Made by a program: the position numbers and the translations under genes. DNA of 64,000 nt from Myxocyprinus asiaticus (taxonomy: Eukaryota > Chordata > Actinopteri > Cypriniformes > Catostomidae), in NCBI RefSeq assembly GCF_019703515.2, contig NC_059379.1, positions 28,362,880 to 28,426,879 of the forward strand, written 5' to 3'. The notes beneath the pieces are model-generated. The model saw only the letters and a program-made list of their open reading frames with translations. It searched no databases and was not told where the DNA came from. Each line of letters opens with the position of its first letter. Positions within the stretch are counted from its first letter, which is position 1. Positions 13,040 to 25,148 of the stretch are shown here, one piece after another.

Positions 13040-14372
13040 CGCTTTAGTACGCCCTGACCGAGGAACCTCTCGGTATAGATGCGCTGGCACACAGCTGGCC
13101 CCCTGGACTACGCAAATACATGTTTCCCACAGTGAGCCTACTTGCACAGACCCTGTGCAAGGTCAGGGAGAACGAGGAGCATATCATCCTAGCAGCACCC
13201 TACTGGCCCACCCAAACGTGGTTCTCGGATCTCACGCTCTTCGTGACAGCCCCCCCTGGAGAATTCCCCTGAGGAAGGACCTTCTTTCTCAGGGACGGGG
13301 CAGCATCTGACACCTGCAACCAGACCTCTGGAATCTCCACGTCTGGCCCTTGGACGGGATGCAGAAGACCTAAGTGGCCTACCACCCGTGGTGGTAGACA
13401 TGATCACTCAGGCTAGGGCGCCCTCTACGAGGCGCCTGTATGCCTTGAAGTGGAGTCTGTTCGCTAAGTGGTGTTCTTCCCAATGCGAAGACCCCCAGAG
13501 ATGCACAGTCAGATCGGTGCTTTCCTTCCTGCAGGAGAGGCTGGAGGAGCGGCTCTCCCCCTCCACCTTGAAGGTGTATGTAGCCACTATTTCGGCTCAT
13601 CACAATGCAGTAGATGGTAAGTTCTTGGAGAAGCATGACTTGATCATCAGGTTCCTGAGAGGCGCTAGGAGGTTGAATCCTTCCAGACCATGCCTCGTCC
13701 TCTCGTGGGTCCTCTCAGTAGTCCTTCGGGGTCTACAGGGAGCTCCCTTTGAGCCCTTGGAGTCAGCTGAGCTTAAGGCACTCTCTTTGAAGACTGCCCT
13801 CCTGACTGTGCTCACTTCCATCAAAAGGGTAGGGGACCTGCAGGCGTCCTCTGTTAGCGAATCGTGCCTGGAGTTCATTCCGGGTTACTCTCACGTGATC
13901 GTGAGACCCTGACCGGGCTATGTGCCCAAGGTTCCCACAACCTGTTTTAGGGATCAGGTGGTGAACCTGCAAGCACTTCCCCAGGAGGAGGCAGACCCAG
14001 CCTTGGCGTTGCTGTGTCCGGTGTGAGCTTCACGCATCTATTTGGATCTCACGCAGAGCTTTAGAAGCTCCGCGCAGCTCTTTGTCTGCTTTGGTGGACA
14101 GCGGAAAGGAAGCGCTGTCTCCAAACAGAGGATCACCCACTGGGTCATTGACATCATTGCGATGGCATATCAGGCTCAGGACGCCACCCCCTGCGGGGTT
14201 ACGAGCCCACTCTACCAGGAGTGTGGTGGCCTCCTGGGCCCTGGCCAGTGGCGCCTCTTTGGCAGACATCTGCAGAGCAGCGGGCTGGGCAACATCCAAC
14301 ACTTTTGCGAGGTTCTACAATCTTCGTGTTGAGCTGGTCTCGTCCCGTGTATTGGCAGGCACGAGCAGGTAA
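13040..14372 (+). pseudogene. DIRS tyrosine recombinase (degenerate)
   Basis: The intact enzyme would integrate the circular DNA copy of the element by site-specific recombination. The region opens with the end of the upstream DIRS domain (13040-13380, containing ILAAPYWPTQTW). The recombinase reading frame starts near 13388 with ITQARAPSTRRLYALKWSLF, includes the SAM-like N-terminal DNA-binding part, and keeps the first catalytic arginine in TSIKRVGDL near 13825. A stop at 13910 (CCCTGA) interrupts it. It continues in the same frame, has another stop near 14024, then shifts frame near 14190. The HxxR box (RAHSTRSV, near 14203-14225) and the nucleophilic tyrosine in FARFYNLRV (14316-14318) are intact. 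Copy 2 at 30.0-31.0 kb preserves the same residues. Confidence 0.85.
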
Positions 14373-15191
14373 GTTCTGGGACAGCTGGCCGGGTGTACCA
14401 CTTGCACATAGCACCTTTCCCCTCCCTTGAGGTGAAGACGTGCGCTCTTGACTCCCAGTCGTGTTCACAGACTGTGATCCCTGGATGTCTTTCCTCCTTA
14501 GCCCTCTGACAGTTGAGTTTGCGGAGAAACTCGCTGACTGGCACAGTATGTGCACTAATGAGCCCCTGTACTGAGGTAGGTGCTCCACATGTGCTGGTTC
14601 CCCAAAGGCGACCCCATGTGATATCTTCTGCAAAATTGTTTCCCTGTCTGCAAACTGTGTCTTCCTTGGGCAGAGGCCCCTCTGCCTCCAGTCGCCATGC
14701 TCTGTAGAAACTACTCCCCCTTTGGGTAGGACCTACCATGGGACCTCTCCACATGACATACTTCTGACAAGACTCGGTAAGACCATGTGACGTATTCCAC
14801 TCAAAATACACCCCCCATCTTTTTGGGCGGGGTGTGGTCTCCACGGTGTATTCCCCTTGGGAAGGACACCTCCCAACGCAGACACTTACGGCTCCCAGTC
14901 GGTTAACAAATTCCACTCTTTTTAGGGAGAAAAGAGAGGGGAAAGAGGCCTCGGCTGGGCTAGCCTTTCCCTATCATTGGGCAGTCGACTTGTTCCTGAT
15001 GGACCATTCGACGCTCATAAGAGCACTGGGGGAGGTTATGTGATGGCCTGGTGTGCTGGCTACGAGGCACACAGCGGTCTGCCCATCACACACCACCAGT
15101 TCACGTAACACAGTTCAGATAGTTGTGGTGTTTTGTATAGGGACCCCTAGTGTCACTACATCGACACAGCGTCGAGCTGCGCATGGGACGC
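14373..15191 (+). other. DIRS 3' non-coding region and internal complementary region
   Basis: Non-coding sequence downstream of the recombinase that aligns well by eye with 30994-31765 of DIRS copy 2. Near its right end, GGACCCCTAGTGTCACTACA at 15140-15165 repeats the motif found near the outer edge of the right terminal repeat (about 15680-15705). That arrangement is what is expected for the DIRS internal complementary region. The open frames on both strands are shadows. Confidence 0.65.
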
Positions 15192-15510
15192 TCTTGGACT
15201 TTCCAGCACGACAATGACCCTAAGCACAAGGCCAAGTTGACCCTCCAGTGGTTACAGCAGAAAAAGGTGAAGGTTCTGGAGTGGCCATCACAGTCTCCTG
15301 ACCTTAATATCATTGAGCCACTCTGGGGAGATCTCAAACGTGTGGTTCATGCAAGACGACCAAAGACTTTGCATGATGTGGAGGCATTTTGCCAAAACGA
15401 ATGTGCAGCTATACCACCTGCAAGAATTTGGGGCCTCATAGACAACTATTACAAAAGACTGCACGCTGTCATTGATGCTAAAGGGGGCAATACACAGTAT
15501 TAAGAACGAC
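15192..15510 (+). pseudogene. Tc1-like transposase C-terminal fragment, inverted duplicate
   Basis: This fragment encodes the C-terminal catalytic half of a Tc1-like transposase: WTFQHDNDPKHKAKL with the second catalytic aspartate, then EWPSQSPDLNIIEPLWGDL with the catalytic glutamate, ending GGNTQY and a stop at 15501-15503. It is an inverted copy of the C-terminal part of the neighbouring minus-strand Tc1 element (15762-16073), differing at roughly ten positions in about 315 bp. It sits between the DIRS internal complementary region and the DIRS right terminal repeat, where copy 2 at 31.74-31.77 kb has only about 30 bp. It has no terminal repeats of its own, so it did not arrive by ordinary Tc1 transposition. 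Confidence 0.85.
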
Positions 15511-15761
15511 CTGGTTACTTTTGTAACCTCCGTTCCCTGATGGAGGGAATGAGACGTTGTTTCCCTCTTGCCACAATGCTGAACTACCCGCTTAAATGGC
15601 CGGGACCTGGTCTCGGCTCCTCAGCACAAAACCTGAATGAGTGGTTGCATACTAGCTCCTTTTATTTTACTCCCAAGAGTGACCCCTAGTGTCACTACAT
15701 TGACACAACATCTCGTTCCCTCCATCAGGGAACGGAGGTTACAAAAGTAACCAGGTCGTTC
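15504..15761. repeat. DIRS right inverted terminal repeat, copy 1
   Basis: Both ends of this segment are reverse complements of each other over about 55 bp, starting CGACCTGGTTACTTTTGTAA and ending in the complement. The centre matches the corresponding part of copy 2 at 31.77-32.09 kb but lacks about 70 bp there, including bases next to the TATA-like motif. Together with the flanking Tc1 arms it forms the core of a large palindrome. Confidence 0.8.
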
Positions 15762-17102
<1,341 letters not shown>

Positions 17103-17112
17103 TATATATAAA

Positions 17113-17670
17113 CACACCGATCAGCCACAACATTAAAACCACCTGCCTAATATTGTATAGGTCCCCCTCGTGCCGCCAAAACAGCGCCAACCTGCATCTC
17201 AGAATAGCATTCTGAGATGCTATACATCTCACCACAATTGTACAGAGTGGTTATCTTAGTTACCATAGACTTTGTCAGTTCAAACCAGTTTGGCCATTCT
17301 CTGTTGACCTCTCTCACCAACAAGGCATTTCCGTCCACAGAACTGCCGCTCACTGGATGTTTTTTGTTTATGGCACAATTCTGAGTAAACTCTAAAGACT
17401 GTTGTGTGTGAAAATCCCAGGAGATCAGCAGTTACAAAAATGCGATTATCTAATCAGCCAATAGTGTGGCAGCAGTGCAGTGCATAAAATCATGCAGATA
17501 TGGGTCAGGAGCTTAAGTTAATGTTCACATCAACCATCAGAATGGGGAAACATGTAATCTCAGTGATTTGGAGCTTGGCATGATTGCTGATGCCAGATGG
17601 GCTAGTTTGAGTATTTCTGTAACTGCTGATCTCCTGGGATTTTCACACACAACAGTCTCTAGAATCTTTT
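17113..17670. mobile_element. DNA-transposon fragment with palindromic interior
   Basis: The left end ACACCGATCAGCCACAACAT is the terminus of a well-known fish DNA transposon, and it begins only about 10 bp from the Tc1 end. A minus-strand open frame at 17147-17353 ends in ARGGPIQY and represents the last part of its transposase. Further right, arms at about 17400-17445 and 17613-17660 are inverted repeats of each other (AGACTGTTGTGTGTGAAAAT on the left). The right end is lost after about 17670. I take it as a rearranged copy made of inverted parts of the same element. It is not coding. Confidence 0.65.
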
Positions 17671-19556
17671 TGGTTAATAGGCAACTCAACCTATGTGACT
17701 GGAATGAATAAGCGCCTTCTATTTCAGTCCTGCTTACAGATGCACAATTAAAAAGCTTTTATCCTATTGCATCAAAAGGCTGACTTCTGGAACACAAGAT
17801 TCTCTAATAGCACACTTGAGTCCTCATCTTGTCTGCACATATTCTGCATAGTGTTACCGCTTACAGATACTTCATCTCATTGCTCATGCAAATTCTTAAT
17901 GTAATGGCTTTGTGTGAAGACTGGTAGCATGTCCTTTTAGGCAGTTTTCTCCTTTTTGAGCTTGAGTCTTTGTCTGATTAGGATCTTTTTGTGAGGTGGA
18001 GAATCACCTTAGTCCATTTTGTTCATGGTGCCTTTGGTGTTAGGATATCTTTATCTAAACCTGTCTGGCACCTGTCTAGCTCAGTAACACAGTACCAACC
18101 AGACACTGGCTGGAAGAGACATAAGCAGAGGCTTTCTGTGCTTACAATGTTTCTTAATCCTGCTCCTGGGGCCCCCCAATACTACAACTTTTTAGCTCAC
18201 TCACTAATCAGTTTTTTTTTTTTTTTCATGCATTATTTATGCTTTTAATCTTACTACTGATTCTTAAAATATGGGGCTAGACATGTCCTACAACTTTACT
18301 TGACATTAGTTTTGAAAACAGGAACAGACAATAAATCGGAATTATTCAACATAATCAGATTGGATCACTTAAATGTTGTTCATTTCAACTAGCATGTTCA
18401 ACAGTTTCATTTAATTGACATAATAAGACATAACAGTATTGCTCACTACCTCTAAACCCACCTGTTCTTGGACCATAACTCATTAGTTCATATATATTCA
18501 AATATATATTAAACTTAAATAATAAATGCTGAAAATATATGTATAATTTAAAAGGACCATTTATATGTACTGGCAGAAGGATGATGTTAATTAAAAAAAA
18601 AAGGTACACCTCTTTTATAAGATTTCACTGACCCTTCTTTGTCAACAAAGATATTTATGAAAACATTTTTTAAATATTGGGCAATATCAAAGTCAGTCAA
18701 GGGCGTAGATTTGGCTTGAACATCCCGCCTGGAATCTATGCCCCTGAAGTCAGTCTTCATCTTGAAGTGTCTCTTTCTATATTTCACCTGCTATGAGATC
18801 ATTAAGATCACATAGATTATGGGTGAGTTTTATACTTTATGTAATCTTGTTTATTTTCTGTTATAACAATGAAATATCAGCTGTGTCACAAAAATTGCAA
18901 TGAAATTGTTTGGGAATTTTAGATCATTTTAGATAATCAGTTCAAAGAGGTCCTGTGATAGCTAGCAACACCAGAAAAAATTGATTCTGCATTTAATACA
19001 TGTGTGAAATGCAAAATATGGTTAGTTTGTCAAAACTATAAGATTTTCTGTCTTTTGGTGGTGACAATTCAATGGATGGAGTTGACCGTCAATTTGAAAC
19101 CATTATGTATTCTTTATTCATTCATTAAGTGAAGTAAATGTTAGATTTGTCACTATATTTAATTAATAATTACCACATAATTTTTTGTATCTGATGGAGT
19201 TGACTCATAATGAGTTATATGCAAGGAAAAGCCCAATTTTTTTTTTTTGAAAATGTAAGAAGCAAGAGGCTGCACCAAAAAAACAGGGGTGAATACCTTT
19301 GAACACGTTTATCAGATTTATCCAAAATTATTCTGACACAGACTTTTATTTTTTACTTCTGTGGTCATAATGGTGCATAATGAGGGACTTTTAACTGTAC
19401 AGGAAACTAGCCAGAAACACACCATGGACACTTATTTTAAAATGATAGAGATCTGTCCCCGTTACGATGCCCTATATTCAATTATTAACCAAATTAAGAT
19501 TTTATAGCCTATATATTAACCAGATGAAGAGTTTTGTATACAGTGTATATATATAC

Positions 19557-19605
<49 letters not shown>

Positions 19606-21394
19606 CATGTATATGATACATATGAGGTTTAATAAGGAATAAGGTTTATTATTATTATTATTATTATTCAAAAGATATAATGTCGGAGACACAATGTATG
19701 CGTTGATGGGACACATTTCCATATAGTCGCATTCTTCTTTTATGCCCACACTTCAGTTAAGAAAACTTGCTCATCTAATCGAAACAACAATGTATGTATT
19801 GAAGTGAGGATAAAAATCTGGATAAATATTGTCAATGATGCAAGATTTAAAAACAGCAAATCCCCATGAGGTGTCAGTGATTGTTTTTAATCAATCAAGC
19901 TGTTCTAATTGTAGAATCCTCCACCGCCGGCCACAGAGTAAAACAGAGAAATAAAATATAAAAAAAGTTATCGGCAACTATGGCAACTATTACAGATAGT
20001 TTTTTTTTGTGTGCGTGTGTGTGTTTTGTGTCTCCACAGAATGTTTTTTGCTGGTGTTGATCTCTACTTAAAGATCAATTTTAGATCATCAGTGCCATCT
20101 TTTTTTCACAACAACACCAGAATTCTGTGCTCTTTTCTTTTCTTCTCTTCTCTTCAAACTCAACGTCATACTCATCCTCTTTCATCTTACCATTCTTTAG
20201 AGTCATCAAATCTCTCATGGACACAAAAGCAGAGTAGAAGAGCCTAAAAGCACGTATACATGCAGCTTTTTGCTTTCAGTTGAAATCTGGTAATATTGAG
20301 TGGGGTGACAAAAATTCTGTACTGTGCACAGCAAAACCCCTTTGACTTTCTTTCTTATGTGGGAAAAAAAAAAAAAAAAGATATTTTGAAGAATCTTCAC
20401 ACAGCTCTTTTCTGTATATTAACAGAAAATCAACAGTTCATTTTGACCCACCACTGTTACGCTCCAAGAAGGACCAAAAACAACTACCAATTAAGCACAA
20501 AAAAGTAGTCAATATGAATTGTGAGCTAAATTCGACATCTTCTGAAGTCATTTGATACAGACTAAAATTTAAATCATTATAACTGACAATCTTCTCCACT
20601 AGTGAGTTGAACTAGAGAACTGAATCAGTCCGATTCATGAAGTAATCTTTCAGTTTGATCCAATTCTGGATTGATTTGTTTATTTAAAAGAACCAACTCA
20701 AATTCTTTCATGATGTATCTTCAAAATTATTATTATTTGTTTTTTCCAACAAGAAAGAAAATCAAGTGTTTGTATAAGATTGAGTAATCTTATACAACTG
20801 GCTTTTAAAGATCAGTAGTTTTTGTAACATATGAGACTTTATTCTTATAAGATACAGTGTGGTCTCATCCCACATATTAAATAGGAAGTCTATAGGAATT
20901 TTATAGATTGATCGTTTAAGTTCACAGCCTCAACTGAATCAGTTCCACTGAACTTAAATATTATGTAAATGCATTTTTCATGGCAATGGACGCACAATAT
21001 TCAGCGTGGATTTTTTTAAAGTGCCCCATGTGCATATGAATCACCTTGGATTTAGTTTGACTTTTCTTGTTTTAGAAAAAGTTCAGTCATTTATCTCAGA
21101 CTTTCTTAACAAAACTTCAGAAAGGAACTAGTCTTTATTTAATGAATGAAGAGCGGGGGGAGAGAACATCCTGAGTCTTTAGTCATTATGTCATAAGCTA
21201 TGTTCCAAATTGCCACAGAGTGATGCTCACCCTTAAAGGGTAATAAACATTTGTTTTTCTGTTTCCTTATCTGTTTGTGATATTGCACTTTTGCATACCT
21301 GGATCAGATTTGCTATGTCATAGTTATGAGGTGTCTCCATTTTTCAGACATTTCATGTAGCTTTTTTTTGTCAAGGATGTCCATATCACCTAAA
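17671..21394. other. Intronic/non-coding sequence
   Basis: Nothing gene-like is supported. The stretch contains a (TA)n tract at 19545-19599, an (ATT)n tract at 19646-19669 and short A and T runs. Open frames in it are short and unsupported. Confidence 0.55.
19545..19599. repeat. (TA)n microsatellite, interrupted
   Basis: TA repeats with single G or C interruptions, followed 45 bp later by an (ATT)n tract. Confidence 0.9.
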
Positions 21395-21438
21395 CCCGTT
21401 TACACCTGGGGCCCATTCTTCGTATGTCGAGATGATAG

Positions 21439-21999
21439 TGTCAGGATCCCGACTGTCTAGTTGAGTTTTGTTTTGTCTGTCACCTGTCTTTCTGTGTTTG
21501 TGCCTGTCTTGTGTATCTAGTGTCAGGATCCTGCCACTTTGGTTAATCTTGTTTATCGTTTTTGTGGCTGAATCCTGTTGTGTGAGTGCACTTGGCTTTG
21601 TGTTTTCTCATTGCCAAGTGCACTCGTGTCTGTGCTGTCTTAAGTGAAAACCGGCCCTCTCGTTTACCTTGTTATTAGTTAATTTGCCTCACCTGCCTTC
21701 CCTTGTTACCCTCCTCATTTCCTTCCCTATTTAACCTCATTGTGTTTTTTGTCCTATGCCAGTTCGTTGTGGTTGTTCACACTGTTAGGTGTCTTCCTTG
21801 TCGGTTCCTCTCGTGCTCAGCTCTGTCTCTTCCAGCCCACTGTATCGAGACTTGTCTGTCTGCAGTGTGCTGCCCTGGACCTTGGAGTTTTCTGCTTCGG
21901 GGTAGTTTTTGTTTGTTTTGTTTATTTTTAAGTTAAAATAAAGCCCATCCTACTCACTGCATTTGAGTTGTCGCCTTCTCTCCCCTACCCATCCTGACA
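21439..21999 (+). mobile_element. Solo LTR (gypsy-like)
   Basis: A 561-bp block starts TGTCAGGATCCC and ends CATCCTGACA, with flanks GATAG and GATAT, a 4-of-5 match for a target duplication. An AATAAA signal lies at 21937-21942, about 60 bp before the end, which sets the plus orientation. A partial internal repeat of the start (GTGTCAGGATCCTG) occurs at 21520. No internal retroelement sequence follows, so it is a solo LTR left after recombination. The two open frames inside it are not genes. Confidence 0.75.
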
Positions 22000-22004
22000 G
22001 ATAT

Positions 22005-23208
22005 GACATATTCCAGATCTTCTAATCGTGATAATTCCTCTCTAGCTAATTCTGTTCTTCAAACACATTAGCGAATTTGATTAGGATATTTGGAGTTTTC
22101 TGACCTAATTTCGCATTCCTGTGTTTACTGACAAGGGCACATGTATCGATACTAGAAACCATGATTAGCAAATCATTTGTGACACGACAGACCAATGTAA
22201 TGACGTCATACTTTAAAAATATGAATATGATATAAGCTATTATATGCATTTATTTCTTGATATACATTTATAAAAGAGATTTGTTATTTGTATGTAACAT
22301 TGTAAATATATATAAAAAATATATAGGCATAAAGTAGTTAAATTTATACAACAAGATATTTCTGTACTGATTAATTTATAGAGAGCTGTAACATTATTTT
22401 AACCCTGGTCGAACAGAAAGTAACCTTAAAAAAAGGAAACAGCCAAAGCAGCCAAAATAAAGAGAAAAGGTTGAATAGTTTTGAATAAATTAAATGAGTA
22501 ACATTTTCAATTGCACTTTTGATTTTTAATTTATTTTATTATTATTTCAATGTACTTACCTACATGAACTTTACAAATGTGCGAGGGCATAAAAAGAAGC
22601 TCTCTTGAAAAGCTTGAGTACTTTCATGGCTGGAAAACAATGAATATCATGAAAGATTTTTTATAATGAAAGAGGGTATCATGTATACTTTTTTAATGGC
22701 ACAAATGCAGACACCACTCTTTCATTAAGTTCTTTGCATCTGTTGAGCTGTAGAGGACGCCAAGAACCAAGGTCAATGCAGACAGAAAAATTTAGAAAAA
22801 TACTTTACGGAGAAAATAAAAGTAGATTACTCCCTCACGACTAAAGCGGTACCTCTAAATGAGCTAAAACGGTCTGTGCCTTTTATTATCTGCAATATTT
22901 TTTTATTAAATGTTAAATTATTAATTAAATTATAATTATTCTACATTTATTATCACCTCAGCTTCAAAAGGGTGCCCTCGTAAGAATAAGTAGAGGCTGG
23001 GACGGACTTCCAGTATCGCATCTGCTTATAAAGGTGCGATCTAAACCTGTTTTTGTTAAAAAAGCCTGCTCCTGAGCAAGTTTAAGTTTTCAGACCTGTT
23101 GCGATGACTGCAACTCCGAGATGTTCTTTGAAGAAGGTAACAATCCAGGATCGGGTCAAACTGTCAACAGTGAAATCCAGGTAACCCCATAATCAACTTA
23201 TAAAGAAT
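22005..23208. other. Interior of the GGGCCCATTCTT element
   Basis: A/T-rich, non-coding. The last 200 bp (GTAACAATCCAGG, GGTCAAACTGTCAAC) are recognisable as the subterminal part of this cyprinid repeat family. Confidence 0.5.
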
Positions 23209-23215
23209 GGGCCCT

Positions 23216-23680
23216 CTGTGTTTATATCTGTCTCGGATGATCCGATCACAAATGGTCAGTATTAAATACAGGTGTAAACAAGGTCCAAAAAGGGTTTGTG
23301 AAATCCGATCATAAGTGTGCACAGGACATGCATTTGAGACCACGTGTAAAAGACGATCTGTCGCGGCTGTCCATTTGTGATCAGATCATTCAAGATGAAT
23401 GTTATTACCAGATTTGAATAGCAACATGGCTAACTGATAGGATGTTTATTTTGTTTTCCATTTTTGATTCTTGAACTAAGCAACCCACATGAGGTTGTCT
23501 AATGTGCACCACACACAGCGTGACATTAGCTATCTTTTTCATCTGAACTTCTTGTATTTTAACTCGGGTCTGTGGCATTCAATTAAATATTCAATGAGTG
23601 AAAGCCAAATCAAGTGTTTCAGTGCTGTAAATTGGATAACCTTCTTGCCTTAATCAAGTTAACAATGAAATATAACATAC
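23216..23680. other. Non-coding sequence, remnant of outer foldback repeat
   Basis: The first 200 bp (CGGATGATCCGATCACAAA, ATACAGGTGTAAACAAGG, GACCACGTGTAAAAGACG) look like a short foldback repeat common in fish. The remainder shows nothing recognisable. Confidence 0.4.
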
Positions 23681-25140
23681 CAGGCCCAGTTCCAGATCAA
23701 AATCACTGAGGGTGCTTCTGAAAATAGAGGGGAATGCTCTGTATAAAGTGGAGATGTATCGTAATTGCAAATTTTTTTAATAGAATATATCATGTTTAAA
23801 TGCTACTAAAACAATGTAAATAACAGTTTTTTATGTACAAAACATTTATTGCTTTGTTTTTTTCCCCACATGATCTGTCGAAAATGACAGCAAAATGCTG
23901 CATCTGCAGATTAGGACATACTGATTTGCACAGTCATACACGTTTATAAGTTTTGATGCAGCAATTGTAGCAAATGTGTGTTTGCTTGGATTCATGGAAA
24001 TCTGTTTGCCAATTTACAGTATTAGTCTTACATATTCAATTGAGCAGGGGTGTGCAGGTATTTTGGTTCAGGGGCTACATCAGCTGTTAAGTTCTACATA
24101 GTTGTATCTTTTAAGCCCAGAAGTAGTAGTGCACTCATGCACTCAATGAATGATGCACAAGTTTCTGAAGTGTATTCTGATGGGACCATTCTGCAATTGC
24201 TTGAAGTTTTGCTGCTACATTTCTATCACGTGTTAGTAAAACTGAATTAAGACTGAGTATAATTATGAATTGTTTATTTTACCATACTTCAATGCAGTGA
24301 TAATTTAGTATTCAATTTAACACTCTACATCAGGAGTCTGGTTTTATAGTAAAATAAAATATTCTGAAATTATAGATTGTAAAGGCTTTTTTAAATGTTG
24401 GCCGCAAAGTGGACCCGTTTATTTGTTTTATTCTGAAAACATTTTACACGCTCATGGGTCATGATGTGAGTCTCGTCAATGGTTTGTTTGGCATCCCATT
24501 TAGCACACAACTGAATAAAAGCATGACACTGATAAATGATTACTGCCAGAGTAACATTCACATACATGTGTGAGGGACTTCAGCATTTTACAAATAACAC
24601 AAAGAACAAACATATTCCTCTCTCACTTAGTTTTACTCGCATGTCCCCTCTGTGTGTGAATTAAGCAAAGATCTGTTGGGATTTTACTAAAGTTCATCAC
24701 TGAAAAAGTTTGCTCACGGACTTGGCACTTAACAGCACACGCAGCCTCATGAATGGACACGGAGTGGCTGCATCACACTTTTCTTTTAGCATAATATTAC
24801 ACTATTGAGCGCTAAGTTTTGTTTATTTTCTATGAGGAGAGAGAGAGCGTGCGCACTCACATGCATGGTTTCCAGATTGCATAAATTATGACATAAGGTG
24901 AAATAATTCCTATTTGTGAATGTATAAATCTCTGATTGGGGTGTTGCATCTACTATCTGGCAACCCTGAGCATATTAAAAGCTTGTGGATGCACAATAGG
25001 TCCCAAAGCCAGATAAATGAAACATCTAATAAAAAAACGTTCATGATAAATCGACCCGCGGGCAGCAGTTTGCCCTGGTCTGCAATTGAGGGTGCTCTAA
25101 GGTTCGTTTGAGGGTGTTTAGCACTGTAGAACCGGGCCTG
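23681..25140. mobile_element. hAT-like non-autonomous transposon
   Basis: The terminal inverted repeats are CAGGCCCAGTTCCAG on the left and, reverse complemented, CAGGCCCGGTTCTACAG on the right. The flanks TAACATAC (23673-23680) and TAACAGAC (25141-25148) match at 7 of 8 positions, the target duplication length of hAT elements. The 1.46-kb interior has no transposase-like frame. The open frames at 24050-24250 and 24920-25111 are short and without family resemblance. Confidence 0.8.
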
Positions 25141-25148
25141 TAACAGAC

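Larger units (their letters stand above)
9395..15761 (+). mobile_element. DIRS-like retroelement, copy 1, 5'-truncated and disrupted
   Basis: DIRS elements are retrotransposons that integrate with a tyrosine recombinase instead of a DDE integrase. They carry inverted terminal repeats and an internal complementary region near the right end. Here the order is reverse transcriptase and RNase H (about 9.7-11.1 kb), tyrosine recombinase (13.1-14.4 kb), a non-coding 3' region, an internal complementary region (about 15145-15175) and the right inverted terminal repeat. The left terminal repeat is missing, so the element is 5' truncated near 9395. An unclassified repeat interrupts it at 11172-13026, and an inverted Tc1 fragment sits inside its right end. 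GC content is clearly higher than in the surrounding intron. Several frameshifts and stops make it inactive. Boundaries on the left are approximate. Confidence 0.85.
21409..23215. mobile_element. Non-autonomous DNA transposon with GGGCCCATTCTT ends
   Basis: The left end GGGCCCATTCTTCGTATGTC and the right end (reverse complement AGGGCCCATTCTTTATAAG) are terminal inverted repeats. CTG occurs on both sides (21406-21408 and 23216-23218) and may be a 3-bp target duplication, as in Harbinger-type elements. A solo LTR is inserted 30 bp inside the left end. The element itself sits inside what looks like another foldback repeat, because GTTTACACCTG lies just left of it (about 21398-21408) and CAGGTGTAAACAAGG lies at about 23269-23283. 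No transposase is visible. Confidence 0.65.

Noticed and set aside
14212..14916. 234-codon minus-strand frame
   Set aside because: Antisense to the DIRS recombinase C-terminus and 3' non-coding region; the plus-strand reading has the catalytic residues.
21703..21936. Two Cys/Leu-rich plus-strand frames
   Set aside because: Both lie inside a solo LTR with TG...CA ends and a polyadenylation signal.
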